64,000 bases of DNA from Lysobacter sp. Root494 (lineage in GTDB: Bacteria > Pseudomonadota > Gammaproteobacteria > Xanthomonadales > Xanthomonadaceae), in assembly GCF_001427225.1 (NCBI RefSeq), contig NZ_LMFH01000005.1:1229325-1293324 (forward strand), read 5' to 3'. A program made the translations under genes and the position numbers. The notes under the pieces were generated by a model that saw only the letters and a program-made list of their open reading frames with translations, searched no databases and was not told where the DNA came from. Of the stretch, positions 17,381 to 26,676 are shown in pieces. Each line of letters begins with the position of its first letter. Positions within the stretch are counted from its first letter, which is position 1.

Positions 17381-18939
17381 GGCTGGGACCTCCGTTCCGT
17401 TCGCGTCAGTGCCCACGCCAGCACCCGCTCGCCCGGGCGCGAGCGTATCGCTCCGAGGCGGGCGTGCAGGTGCTGCATGTGTTCGATGTCTCCGCTGCTC
17501 CAACAGCACAACAACAGCGAGAGCGGAAGATAGATCGCGAGGACGGTGACGCCACCCGCCAGCACGGCGGCCCAGGGCTCCAGGCGTCCGGCAAGCGGCC
17601 ATGCAATCGCGCCTGCAAGCGTCGCGGCCAGGACGATGCGCGCCAGACGGCTCCATTCCGGCGACGCGCCGCCGCTGCGGATCGCCATCCACATCAGGGC
17701 AGCCGCGTCGACGACCGTAACGGTCGCGTACGTGGCCACCGCTCCCTGCAGGCCCAGTCGCGACACGAGGGTCGCGCCCAGAACGAGTTTCAGCGCAGCG
17801 CACGCTGCCACGACGATCAGCACGGTCCGTTGGCGATCGGCACTGATGAGGAGACTGGATGCCCCTTGGGTCGCTACCGCGAGCGAGAACGCGACCAGGC
17901 ATACCGCAAAGGGCCAGCCTGCATCGGTGTAACGCGCACCGTACAACGTCGCGATCACGTCGGAAGAAAAGACCACGCCAAACGCTACCAGCGGCGCTGC
18001 CAGCATCAGCAGGTACGCCGTCGCCGATGCGAAACGCCTTCCCGCAACTTCCCGACCCTGACTCAAGGCGTTCGCCATCATCGGCAGCATGAGTGCCGCG
18101 AACACACCCGGAACGAGTTGCGCGGCACCGGTCGCGAGCTGGTAGGCAACCTTGAACACGCCGGCTGCATCAGGTTGACCATTGAGGTTGAGGAACATCA
18201 CCTCGACCTCGCTCGCCGCGAAGAATCCGACCGTCACCGTCATCGCGCTATAGAGCATGTGCCTGCGCACGCGTGCCATCAGCGTCCCGGTCAATGCATG
18301 GGCCGGCACCGGGGACGACGGCACCAGCGTAGCCAGCTGGCGCCGCGAAATGCAGTACAGGATCGCGCTCGTCACGGCGAAGACGCCAAGCAATACCTCT
18401 TCCGAACCATCGAGCCAGAACGTCGCTGCCAGCACCAGCAGCAGGTTCGCAGGCGCGGCGACCAGCGCGACCGTGGCAGTCGCCTTGAAGTCCTCGTAGC
18501 CCTTCGCTACGCCGATGTTGAACATGTAGCCGGCACGCAGGGGAACTGCGATCACCAGAAAGGCGATGAGCCGCCAGTGGTCGAGTTCAGGGGCGAAATG
18601 CGCGCGGCCAAAATGCAGTGACGCCACGCCGGCCAGCAGCACGAATCCGAGGAAACGGCGTTGCGCACGCCGAAGGTAGGCAAGCAGCGATGGCACGTCC
18701 GTGTCACGGCCAGCACCGCGCAGTTCGGCCACGAACTTGATCGCGGCACTTGCCGTCCCCGAGTTCGTCATCGCGATGCCGAACCCCACCAGCCAGATCA
18801 CCGCGCCATAGGCACCGAACCCGTCCGGGCCAAGGTGCCTGGCAATGAGGATCGAGGTGAGCATGCCCAGCGCGTACTCGGTGTACACGCCCACCGAAGA
18901 GAAGAATGTGTTGCGCAGGGTGCGGGCGCGATCATTCAT
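17377..18939 (-). CDS. Polysaccharide flippase (Wzx/MATE-like oligosaccharide transporter)
   Basis: The 520-residue integral membrane protein has about 12-14 hydrophobic helices and begins MNDRARTLRNTFFSSVGVYTEYALGML, the usual amphipathic entry of Wzx flippases. It would translocate the lipid-linked EPS unit across the inner membrane. The start at 18939 overlaps the stop of the O-antigen-ligase-like gene (ATGA). It is followed by the CapK-like gene with 4-nt overlap, so ligase/polymerase, flippase, CapK and GT4 form one tightly coupled transcript. Confidence 0.9.
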   Translation of the reverse strand: MNDRARTLRNTFFSSVGVYTEYALGMLTSILIARHLGPDGFGAYGAVIWLVGFGIAMTNSGTASAAIKFVAELRGAGRDTDVPSLLAYLRRAQRRFLGFVLLAGVASLHFGRAHFAPELDHWRLIAFLVIAVPLRAGYMFNIGVAKGYEDFKATATVALVAAPANLLLVLAATFWLDGSEEVLLGVFAVTSAILYCISRRQLATLVPSSPVPAHALTGTLMARVRRHMLYSAMTVTVGFFAASEVEVMFLNLNGQPDAAGVFKVAYQLATGAAQLVPGVFAALMLPMMANALSQGREVAGRRFASATAYLLMLAAPLVAFGVVFSSDVIATLYGARYTDAGWPFAVCLVAFSLAVATQGASSLLISADRQRTVLIVVAACAALKLVLGATLVSRLGLQGAVATYATVTVVDAAALMWMAIRSGGASPEWSRLARIVLAATLAGAIAWPLAGRLEPWAAVLAGGVTVLAIYLPLSLLLCCWSSGDIEHMQHLHARLGAIRSRPGERVLAWALTRTERRSQP

Positions 18940-20237
18940 GCCGACGTCACCAGCAGCACCTTGACCATGACATACAGGCACACCACGGCAACGACTGCGA
19001 TCGTGGGCCACAACCACAGGTCGCGACCGAGGCGGAATACCGGCAATGACGGCCAACGCTTGCGAAGTTCCTGGTAATGGCCGACCACGAGTGCCGCGAG
19101 CAGGTAGAGAATGATCACGTAACTGCGGCTCAGGAAAAAAGCCGCCACGAAGAAGGCGATGAGGGACAGCAGCAACGCCGTCGTCGCCGCCCTGTCGTCA
19201 TGCCACTGCCGTTCCACGGCCGGGTCCGGCTGCGCCTCGGGCAGCGCCCCCGGCACGCGCGCGCGTTGCCGGACAACGACATACATCATCCGGAAGCAAT
19301 AGCCGACGAAGGCCAGCCAGATGGTGAAACCGATGATCCCCGTTTCCGCCAGCACCAGCACGAAGGAGTTGTGCGCCGTCAGGTTCGCGTTGTTGTCTGC
19401 GAAGTTGTCCGGACCGATTCCGAAGATCGGGTTTGCCGAGAACATGTGGAGGCCTTCATACCAGGCGTCCACGCGCCCGGCGGCGGATGCTTCGGAAGCG
19501 TCCAGCTCCTGCATGCGCGATGGCAGCATCATCAGTCCAGCGAGTGCCACGACACCGAGCACCGTCGCCGGCACGATGCCGCGGCGCAGCCAGACGTATC
19601 CACCCAAGGCTGCAAGCAGTGCGAGCAGCGTGCCACGCGAATCGGTGAGGTAAATGCCGTACACCAGCACGCCGGCGGCCGTGAACCAGAAAATCCTGCG
19701 CGACAGCCCCGACCGGCCCGAGTAAGCCATGTAGACGGCCATTGGCACGCACATGACGAACAGCATTCCCAGGTCGTTGGGATCGTTGAAGATGCCCACG
19801 TACTGGATGCGTGTGCCCTGCGACAGTTCCACCCCGGTCCAGCCCTTGCCGAGCTCGGCCTGCTCGATGCCGTGCAGCGACAGCACTGCCGCGCATATGG
19901 CGAACGTCGCCATGACGAGCCTGACCCGTTGCGGGCTGGTGAGCGCAGCCGACAGCACGCAGAAGGCAAGCACGACGGGGCCGAACTTCTCCAGCTGCAC
20001 GAGCGCGCCGCCCATCCAGCCATTGGCGATGCTCGAAAGCATCAGGATGGGCACGAAGCCCAGCAGCAACATGTGCTGTGGCGTCGACAGGTTCTTTCGC
20101 GACGAGGCGAGCCAGAACAGGCCCGCTCCCAGCAGCGCCAGCTGCTGCCACGGCAGCATGTCTTCGGGCTGGAGCTCCGGATAATCCTGGGGCCGGATGA
20201 GCACCAGCAGCAGGTAGAGGATGGTGAAGACGAACAT
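18936..20237 (-). CDS. O-antigen ligase/polymerase (Wzy_C) family protein
   Basis: The 433-residue polytopic membrane protein begins MFVFTILYLLLVLIRPQDYPE. It carries a periplasmic-loop region with NPIFGIGPDNFADNNANLTAHNSFVLVLAETGIIGF, matching the Wzy_C/O-antigen ligase domain. The RPQDYPEL start and overall form resemble the putative O-glycosylation ligase of exosortase-A EPS systems (TIGR03097). In this locus it is the candidate EPS polymerase or ligase. ATG 20237 is chosen from the hydrophobic start; upstream in-frame sequence overlaps the deacetylase gene. Confidence 0.88.
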   Translation of the reverse strand: MFVFTILYLLLVLIRPQDYPELQPEDMLPWQQLALLGAGLFWLASSRKNLSTPQHMLLLGFVPILMLSSIANGWMGGALVQLEKFGPVVLAFCVLSAALTSPQRVRLVMATFAICAAVLSLHGIEQAELGKGWTGVELSQGTRIQYVGIFNDPNDLGMLFVMCVPMAVYMAYSGRSGLSRRIFWFTAAGVLVYGIYLTDSRGTLLALLAALGGYVWLRRGIVPATVLGVVALAGLMMLPSRMQELDASEASAAGRVDAWYEGLHMFSANPIFGIGPDNFADNNANLTAHNSFVLVLAETGIIGFTIWLAFVGYCFRMMYVVVRQRARVPGALPEAQPDPAVERQWHDDRAATTALLLSLIAFFVAAFFLSRSYVIILYLLAALVVGHYQELRKRWPSLPVFRLGRDLWLWPTIAVVAVVCLYVMVKVLLVTSA

Positions 20238-20244
20238 CACTGCC

Positions 20245-21357
20245 TCACGTTGCCGCCGGCTGCGAGCCGATCCAGCTGGCGTCGCGTCGCCTGGAGCGGT
20301 GAATGAACAAGCCTGGCCATGCAAGAACCGCTTCGAACCAGGCCTGGTCCATGCAGCGCTCGACCGGAAGGCGCCGCAAGGCGAATTGCGAATGCGGGCC
20401 GGGACGGCTGGTGCCGGCAATGTATGTGCACGCCATCTCGTAGCCGGCCGCGCGCGCAGCCGCAATTACCTCCGGGTCGAAGGCATCGTGACCGCCGACC
20501 GGATACGACAGCACGCGCGCGGGGGCGCCGAGTTCCACCTCCATCCTGCGCCGCGACTCGACGAGCTCCGCTTTCATCAGCGACGCAGGCAGCTTGGCCA
20601 GCATCCGGTGATGCACGCCGTGCGAGCCGATCTCCATGCCGCCGTCCCGCATCTCGCGCAGGTTCTGCCAGCTCATGGGCCGACATCCGCCATCACGATC
20701 CGGCACCGGGACGCCCAGCTGAGCGACGATGCGCCGCACCAGGATCGACTGCGTGCTTTCCCGCAGCGCCTTGACCCGGTCGAGTACGCCGGCTGCAACC
20801 GCCCTGCGTCCGTCAAGTGAAGCCGGCAACGGGACATCGAGTTCGAGCTCGGGTATTTCGACGCGGCCGGCCTTCGTCACGCACAGCCCGTGCACCAGCC
20901 AGTCGTAGAGATAAGGCCTTCCACTGTCGATGTGGCCAGTGGCGACGAAGAACATGGCCGACAGGTCGAGGTCGCGAAGAATGGGAAAAGCCACGCGGTG
21001 GTTGTCTTCATAACCATCGTCGAAAGTGACCAGCACCGCGTTGGCGGGAAGACGGCGCCTCGCCTGCAGGATCGCCAGCACCTCATCGAAGCGCATGGGA
21101 TGGAAGTGCTTGCGCAGGTGGATCATCTGCTCGCGGAAACATTCCGCCCACGCGCTGACCAGTTCGAGGTCGAAGCTGAAATCTTCAACCGGTTCGGTCA
21201 GCACGCGATGATAGGCAAGGATGCGCAGCTGCCCGCTGCCGAACACGGACAGCGCGGCGGCAAGCGGCTGCAGCAACCCCATGCGTTGGACTACACGCGC
21301 CAGCCTTTGCCGGCGTCCTCCCGGAATGGTCATGTCCGCCGATCTGTCGTCGTGCAT
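20245..21357 (-). CDS. Polysaccharide deacetylase family protein (exosortase-EPS type)
   Basis: The 370-residue protein has ILAYHRV, VLVTFDDGYEDNHRVAFPIL (metal Asp pair) and GMEIGSHGVHHRML (His motif), followed by RVLSYPVGGHDAFDPEVIAAARAAGY. The arrangement is that of NodB deacetylases of the longer class, with an insert between motifs 1 and 2. It lies first in the minus-strand run before the polymerase-like gene, 7 nt apart. Probable role: removal of acetyl groups from the EPS. Divergent from the methyltransferase at 21584. Confidence 0.87.
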   Translation of the reverse strand: MHDDRSADMTIPGGRRQRLARVVQRMGLLQPLAAALSVFGSGQLRILAYHRVLTEPVEDFSFDLELVSAWAECFREQMIHLRKHFHPMRFDEVLAILQARRRLPANAVLVTFDDGYEDNHRVAFPILRDLDLSAMFFVATGHIDSGRPYLYDWLVHGLCVTKAGRVEIPELELDVPLPASLDGRRAVAAGVLDRVKALRESTQSILVRRIVAQLGVPVPDRDGGCRPMSWQNLREMRDGGMEIGSHGVHHRMLAKLPASLMKAELVESRRRMEVELGAPARVLSYPVGGHDAFDPEVIAAARAAGYEMACTYIAGTSRPGPHSQFALRRLPVERCMDQAWFEAVLAWPGLFIHRSRRRDASWIGSQPAAT

Positions 21358-21437
21358 TGCGTGTCCGTTCGATAAGCCCCTGTCCCGGACGCACCGGCCC
21401 CCGATCCGGGGCTCGATAAAGCAAAACGCTCCTCCGG

Positions 21438-21456
21438 TCGATCTTGATTAACGGAA
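21438..21456. promoter_or_regulatory. Shared 19-bp motif, copy 2
   Basis: TCGATCTTGATTAACGGAA lies in the divergent gap between the deacetylase (start 21357) and the methyltransferase (start 21584). Seventeen of 19 bases match 4000-4018. Unlike copy 1 it is not palindromic, so the conserved part is TCGATCTTG-TTAACG-AA. A regulator or promoter role is inferred from position and recurrence only. Confidence 0.4.
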
Positions 21457-21583
21457 AACGCCGCTCCCACAGGACGCGGCCGGATCGCGCCGTGGATTTC
21501 GTTGATCCGGGACACAACCCGCGTGCATGCGCCGCGGGACTGCGGCCTCAGGGAAGCTCGTGCTCCAATCATTCGGCAATCTG

Positions 21584-22171
21584 ATGACCAAGGCGCAACG
21601 GCGCCTGTGGATGAAGTACGCCCTGCGCGGTGTCGGAGGCAACGACAACCATGCGCGGCTGGACCTGGCCTATTCCGTACAGGATCCATGGAACATGGAA
21701 TCGGAACTCGAGCGGGCCCGCTTCGAAGCCACGAACGGCCTGATCGAACGCGAATTCGGCCGCGTCGGCTCCGTACTCGAACTCGGCTGTGGCGAAGGCC
21801 ACCAGACGGGGTTCCTCGCCCGGCTCAGCGATCAGCAGCACGGCATCGATGTCAGCCCGCAGGCGATAGAGCGCGCGCGCCGCCGCGTGCCGGCCGCCCA
21901 GTTCGCGGCCACCGACATCTTCGGCCAACCCTGGGGCGGTCAGGCGCGCCGTTTCGATCTGGTCACGGCATGTGAAGTGCTCTATTACCTGGGCGACCCG
22001 GCCGCGACACTGGAGCGCATGCGCCATCTGGGCCGTTGCGGTCTGGTCACGTTCTTCGCGCCGGCCGCACGCCGCGTCGGAGCACACGTGGACAGCGTCC
22101 GCGGCATCCGCAAGGACTGGTTCCACCATGGCGGCACGGCATGGCTGGTGGGCTGGTGGCGCGATGACTGA
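21584..22171 (+). CDS. SAM-dependent methyltransferase, NodS-like
   Basis: About 195 residues. It has motif I VLELGCGEGHQTGFLA, followed by GIDVSPQAIERARRRVP, RFDLVTACEVLYYLGDP (motif IV region) and RCGLVTFFAPAARRV, a class I Rossmann methyltransferase of the NodS type. NodS N-methylates chitooligosaccharides, so a sugar amine freed by the deacetylases could be a substrate; this is inference. ATG 21584 is used. A possible earlier start at 21527 would add 19 residues. Its end overlaps the start of the next gene by 8 nt. Confidence 0.8.
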   Translation: MTKAQRRLWMKYALRGVGGNDNHARLDLAYSVQDPWNMESELERARFEATNGLIEREFGRVGSVLELGCGEGHQTGFLARLSDQQHGIDVSPQAIERARRRVPAAQFAATDIFGQPWGGQARRFDLVTACEVLYYLGDPAATLERMRHLGRCGLVTFFAPAARRVGAHVDSVRGIRKDWFHHGGTAWLVGWWRDD

Positions 22172-23369
22172 CGTGGCTGCTGTGCTGCGCGACGTCGGCG
22201 TCGTGTACTTCGGCAATGACTGGCAGGCCGAGAACCGCACGAGCAGCCATCACGTGGCGCTCCGCCTGGCAAGGTCAATGCGCACGCTCTACGTCGACTC
22301 CCCCGGCATGCGCTCGCCCGGCGCTTCGGGGCGCGACGTCCGCAAGGCGCTGCGGAAACTCGCCGCCGCCCTGCGGGCGCCCGAGCATGTGGGCGGCCAC
22401 CTCTGGCGCTGCACCGTCCCACAACTGCCTTTCCGCCGGATCCCGGGCATCGAACTGCTCAACCGGGCGTTCTCACGATGGGCCGTACGTCGTGCGATGC
22501 GCCTGAGCGGGATCCAGCGCTGCATTTCGTGGTTCGTGGTGCCACACCCCAGCGCAATGGCGCAGCATCTGGGCGAAGAACTCTGCGTGTATTACTGCAT
22601 CGACGACTATGCCGCGCATCCTGGGGTCGATGTCGATGCGATCACCCGGCATGACCACGTTCTGAGTCGCGTCGCCGACCTGGTTTTCGTCGCACCACCG
22701 GGGCTGGTGGACGCCAAGCTTGCACTCAATCCGCACACTCATTACTCGCCGCACGGTGTCGACGCCGCGCACTTCGCGCGCGCGCAGGATCCGGACGCAC
22801 CGGTGCCTGGCGGCGCAGCCACGCTGCCTCATCCGATCGTGGGTTTCTTTGGCTCCATCCACGAATGGATCGATATCGAACTGATCGCCTGGCTTGCCGC
22901 GCAGCGGCCGCAGTGGACCTTCCTCCTGGTCGGCCATGCCGCAACCGACGTGAGCATGCTGCGTGCCCTGCCCAACGTGCATCTTGCCGGTCCGCAGCCC
23001 TACGCGACATTGCCCGACTGGGCGCGGTGCTTCGATGCCGCAATGATTCCGTATCGGCTCAACCGTCAAGTCGCCAACGCCAATCCCCTCAAGCTGCGCG
23101 AATACCTCGCCACCGGAAAGCCCATCGTGAGCGTCAGCAATCCCGAGATACAGAAGTTCGCCGAATACATCACCATTGCCAGAAGCCGCCAGGAGTTCCT
23201 GGCAGGACTGGATCGTTGTCTGGCCGGCGAGCCTCCAGGCGCTGCATCGCGGCGAATGACGGCTGTCGCCGACCAGACCTGGGATCGTCGTGTCGAGGCC
23301 GTCCTCGACGTGGTTGCCGACAGGCTGGCGCAAGTGACGGACGTGGCGATTGCAGGACAGGCTGCATGA
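22164..23369 (+). CDS. Glycosyltransferase (GT1/TuaH-like)
   Basis: A 401-residue GT-B protein. N-terminal YFGNDWQAENRTSSHHVALRL, middle VYYCIDDYAAHPGVD and ADLVFVAPPGL, and C-terminal VGFFGSIHEWIDIELI, NVHLAGPQPYATLPDWARCFD and NPLKLREYLATGKPIVS recall TuaH-type transferases. It probably adds a sugar to the lipid-linked EPS unit. ATG 22164 lies inside the end of the methyltransferase gene, and its stop overlaps the next start (ATGA), so three plus-strand genes are coupled. Confidence 0.85.
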   Translation: MTDVAAVLRDVGVVYFGNDWQAENRTSSHHVALRLARSMRTLYVDSPGMRSPGASGRDVRKALRKLAAALRAPEHVGGHLWRCTVPQLPFRRIPGIELLNRAFSRWAVRRAMRLSGIQRCISWFVVPHPSAMAQHLGEELCVYYCIDDYAAHPGVDVDAITRHDHVLSRVADLVFVAPPGLVDAKLALNPHTHYSPHGVDAAHFARAQDPDAPVPGGAATLPHPIVGFFGSIHEWIDIELIAWLAAQRPQWTFLLVGHAATDVSMLRALPNVHLAGPQPYATLPDWARCFDAAMIPYRLNRQVANANPLKLREYLATGKPIVSVSNPEIQKFAEYITIARSRQEFLAGLDRCLAGEPPGAASRRMTAVADQTWDRRVEAVLDVVADRLAQVTDVAIAGQAA

Positions 23370-25486
23370 GCGCCGGTGGAAACAAGTTGCGCGTGGCGGT
23401 GATCGGTGCTGGCTATGTGGCATCGCATCACCTTGCAGCGCTGGCTGCGCTGGACTTCGTAGAGATCATCGCCATCTGCGATACCAACGCCGATGCCGCG
23501 CAGGCGCTGGCCAAGCGCCATGGCGGGCAGGCGCTCAGGGACGCGGGTGCGCTGGCGGCATTGCAACCGGACATCGTGCACGTTCTCACTCCGCCGGCGA
23601 GCCATGCGCGGCTCGCGATGCTGGCGCTCGAAATGGGCGCGCACGTGCTGGTCGAAAAGCCGATGGCGGACTCGGTCGCCGAATGCGAGGCGATGATCGC
23701 CAAGGCACGCGAATGCGGCCGGCTACTCGGCGTCAACCACTCCGACCTGCTCGATCCTGTCGTGCAGCAAGCGCTGCAAGCCGTTCGCGACGGTCGCATC
23801 GGAGACGTTGTTTCAGCCGACATCATCCGCAATTCCGAGTACCCACCCTACGCCGGTGGACTTCTGCCCGCGTCGGTGACGCAAGGCTCTTACCCCTTTC
23901 GGGACCTCGGCGTGCACGGGCTTTATACGCTCGAGGCCTTGTTGGGCGCGCTAGCCCCGCCGCAAGTCACCTTCCAGTCCAGCGGACGCGATCCGAACCT
24001 GCATTTCGACGAGTGGCAGGCGGTGGTGGCGGGCGAACGCGGCATTGGACGCCTGTTGCTGTCATGGAACGCGCGCCCGATGGAAAACCGTTTGATCGTT
24101 CGCGGCACACGCGGACTCATCGAGGCTGATCGCTTCCTGCAGACCTGCCGTATCCGGCGCGCACTGCCCGGCCCGAAGTTCGTGGGCATCGTGGTTGGCG
24201 CAATGCTGGATGCTGCAACGACGCTGGCCAAGGTTCCCTGGAATGTAATGCGCTTCGCGACAGGCAGGCTGAAACCTTCGCCTGGTATCCGCAGCGGTGC
24301 CGCTGCATTCGCCCATGCGGTGCAGCGTGGCGAGCCGGCGCCCTTCGGCGGCGAGGCTGCGCTTCGAATCGCACAATTGCTTGAACCGGCCTGCGCTGAA
24401 CCGGATCGGCTCCGCCGCGATCAGCTTTCTGCCCGCCTGCAACCGCTGGAGCCAGCCGACGCACTGGTAACCGGGGCGGCGGGATTTCTCGGCCGTGCCC
24501 TGGTAACGGCATTGCGTGCGCGAGGCGAGCGAGTGCGTGTGCTGGTCAGAAGGCCGGTCGCCGCGTTTGCTGCGGATCCCGGCGTGCAGATGGTGGTCGG
24601 CGACCTGGGCGATCCTGGAATCGTCGGGCACGCCGTCGCCGGCGTAGCTACCGTTTTCCACGTTGGCGCAGCGATGCGCGGCGGCCCGCGCGAGTTCGAA
24701 GCGGGCACCGTCTGGGGGACGCGCAATATCGTCGATGCGTGCCTGCAGCACGCCACGCCCAGGCTCGTGCACGTCAGTTCGCTCAGCGTGCTCGATCACG
24801 CAGGCCGCAGGCCGTCGAGCCCGGTAACCGAGGCCTCTACCCTGGAGCCATATCCGGAGCGCCGGGGCGCCTACACGCAGACCAAAGGAATTGCCGAAGC
24901 CTGCGTCCGCGATGCGATCGCGCGCAACGCGCTGCCCGCCGTCATCCTCCGGCCCGGCCAGATCTTCGGACCTGGCGCCGAGCGCAGCACGCCCAACGGC
25001 ACGCTGTCGATCGCGGGCTGCTGGATCGCCGTCGGATCCATTTCGCGGACATTGCCGCTGGTACACGTGGATGATGTTGTGGAGGCGATGCTGTTGGCCG
25101 CTGGCAGCGACGCTGCGGTTGGCAAGGTTTTCAACATCGTCGATCCGCAGTCTGTCACGCAGAAGCAGTACCTGGCAGCCTGCCGTCGCAAATTGGGCGA
25201 TGGTCTTCGTCTGCTGCATGTCCCGACCTGGTCTTTCATGCTGCTCGCGACGGCAGTTGAGCTGCTCGGTGCGGTGCTCGGGCGTCCGGTGCCGCTCACC
25301 CGTTATCGCGTGCGTTCGCTACGTCCGCTGGAAAACTTCGACCTCACCGCTGCGCAAACCGTCCTGGGCTGGCAGCCGCGCGTCGGCGTGGAGCGCGGCA
25401 TGGCAGCGACCTTCGGCTTCGAGACAACTGAACATCCATCGTTGGTCGAGGGTCACACCGGCGACATACGCGAAGCCGACGCCTGA
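23366..25486 (+). CDS. Fusion of Gfo/Idh/MocA oxidoreductase and NAD-dependent epimerase/dehydratase
   Basis: A 706-residue bifunctional-looking protein. Residues about 8-345 form a Gfo/Idh/MocA oxidoreductase (VAVIGAGYVASHH; VLVEKPMADS with the catalytic EKP near 96-98; DLGVHGLYTLEALLG). From about 365 a second Rossmann fold starts (ALVTGAAGFLGRALV), with HVSSLSVLDH and the YTQTK pair (Tyr503, Lys507) of extended SDR/3beta-HSD-like enzymes. The frame is continuous with no stop or shift between the halves. It likely makes a modified sugar nucleotide by two consecutive redox or epimerisation steps. Start overlaps the GT gene by 4 nt. Confidence 0.85.
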   Translation: MSAGGNKLRVAVIGAGYVASHHLAALAALDFVEIIAICDTNADAAQALAKRHGGQALRDAGALAALQPDIVHVLTPPASHARLAMLALEMGAHVLVEKPMADSVAECEAMIAKARECGRLLGVNHSDLLDPVVQQALQAVRDGRIGDVVSADIIRNSEYPPYAGGLLPASVTQGSYPFRDLGVHGLYTLEALLGALAPPQVTFQSSGRDPNLHFDEWQAVVAGERGIGRLLLSWNARPMENRLIVRGTRGLIEADRFLQTCRIRRALPGPKFVGIVVGAMLDAATTLAKVPWNVMRFATGRLKPSPGIRSGAAAFAHAVQRGEPAPFGGEAALRIAQLLEPACAEPDRLRRDQLSARLQPLEPADALVTGAAGFLGRALVTALRARGERVRVLVRRPVAAFAADPGVQMVVGDLGDPGIVGHAVAGVATVFHVGAAMRGGPREFEAGTVWGTRNIVDACLQHATPRLVHVSSLSVLDHAGRRPSSPVTEASTLEPYPERRGAYTQTKGIAEACVRDAIARNALPAVILRPGQIFGPGAERSTPNGTLSIAGCWIAVGSISRTLPLVHVDDVVEAMLLAAGSDAAVGKVFNIVDPQSVTQKQYLAACRRKLGDGLRLLHVPTWSFMLLATAVELLGAVLGRPVPLTRYRVRSLRPLENFDLTAAQTVLGWQPRVGVERGMAATFGFETTEHPSLVEGHTGDIREADA

Positions 25487-25493
25487 TCGGCAA

Positions 25494-26576
25494 TCAACCG
25501 AAGTACTTCAGGAACCGCGTAACGCGATCAGGCAGGATCCAGCCGCGCCACCACGCGTGCGGCACGATGTGCTGGCGCCAGGTGGAACGTATCCAGCGCA
25601 ATGCCGGGCGTTCCACAAGGTAGGTCAGCGCGGTCGCAAGGATGAAGATCGCTCCGATCGCAATGACGACGGCCGCCAGCGGCGCGATGCCGTTGCGTTC
25701 CATGCGATGGATCAACACGAAACCAATGGCCTGGTGCAGCAGGTATAGCGAATAGGAAATCGTTCCCAGATACGCCAGCGGAGCGGCGCGCAACCAGGCC
25801 AGGCGCCCTGTGATGAACAGCCAGAAGACCGCCACGCATGCCGAACCCACCACCAGGTACACCGGCGCATAGGCAATGCCGATCGTTGCCAGGCAAAGGC
25901 CGATCAGAATCGCATCGGCGCGGTGCGAGCCTGCGTGGGAGTGGATGCGGTAGAAGAGTATGCCCATCGCGAAGAACGGGATGTGCTGCAGGATCAGCGC
26001 CTCGCGCACCGAGTACGAGAAGTGCAGGCCGGCCTTCCGGGCCAACCCATAGGCCACTGCCAACAACAGCCATCCGACAATGATGAAGCGGATGCGCGGC
26101 AGCAGGCCAAGCATGAACCACCCCAGCATCTGCGCGTAGAAGAACAGCTCCACGCCCAGCGTCCAGTACGAACCGTCCAGATGCTCCGCACCAAGCACTT
26201 CCTGCACCATCGTGAGGTCCAGCAGAAGGTCGCGCAGCGGCAGTTTCTGCTCCGGCATGCCGAGCGTGTAGACCACCGCGGCGGTGATGGCCATTGCGCT
26301 CCAGTAAGCCGGGAACAATCGCGAGAACCGGGAAACGACAAAATCCATCGCCGTGCGCGTGCGCTCCAGCGTCATGAAGATGACGAAGCCGCTGATGAGA
26401 AAGAACAGCTGCACCCCGTAATTGCCCGGCGGGAAGCCGAAGCCCAGTGGCCGGGTGTGGCCGATCATGGCCTGGTAATGCGTGGTGTAGTGGAAGGCAA
26501 CCACAGCCAGAGCCGCAAGCCCGCGAAGGGCGTCGAGCTCGACCACTCTTTCCGACGATGAAGCCGTCTTGGACAA
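25494..26576 (-). CDS. Acyltransferase 3 family (OafA/YrhL-like) O-acyltransferase
   Basis: A 360-residue membrane protein of about ten helices. VELDALRGLAALAVVAFHYTTHY is the conserved N-terminal motif with the R/H pair, and PPGNYGVQLFFLISGFVIFMTLERTR the second one. These enzymes O-acetylate EPS or O-antigen. The gene is convergent with the fusion gene (7-nt gap) and divergent from the GT4 gene at 26677, so it is a single-gene unit on the minus strand. Confidence 0.92.
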   Translation of the reverse strand: MSKTASSSERVVELDALRGLAALAVVAFHYTTHYQAMIGHTRPLGFGFPPGNYGVQLFFLISGFVIFMTLERTRTAMDFVVSRFSRLFPAYWSAMAITAAVVYTLGMPEQKLPLRDLLLDLTMVQEVLGAEHLDGSYWTLGVELFFYAQMLGWFMLGLLPRIRFIIVGWLLLAVAYGLARKAGLHFSYSVREALILQHIPFFAMGILFYRIHSHAGSHRADAILIGLCLATIGIAYAPVYLVVGSACVAVFWLFITGRLAWLRAAPLAYLGTISYSLYLLHQAIGFVLIHRMERNGIAPLAAVVIAIGAIFILATALTYLVERPALRWIRSTWRQHIVPHAWWRGWILPDRVTRFLKYFG

Positions 26577-26676
26577 ACTCTCCCCCCGTTCGGATCGCTG
26601 GAATCACGCGTCTGTGATGAGGCAACGCAAAACGACTCGGCAACCGGGCACTGCCCGCTCCACTTCATAGGCCGCG

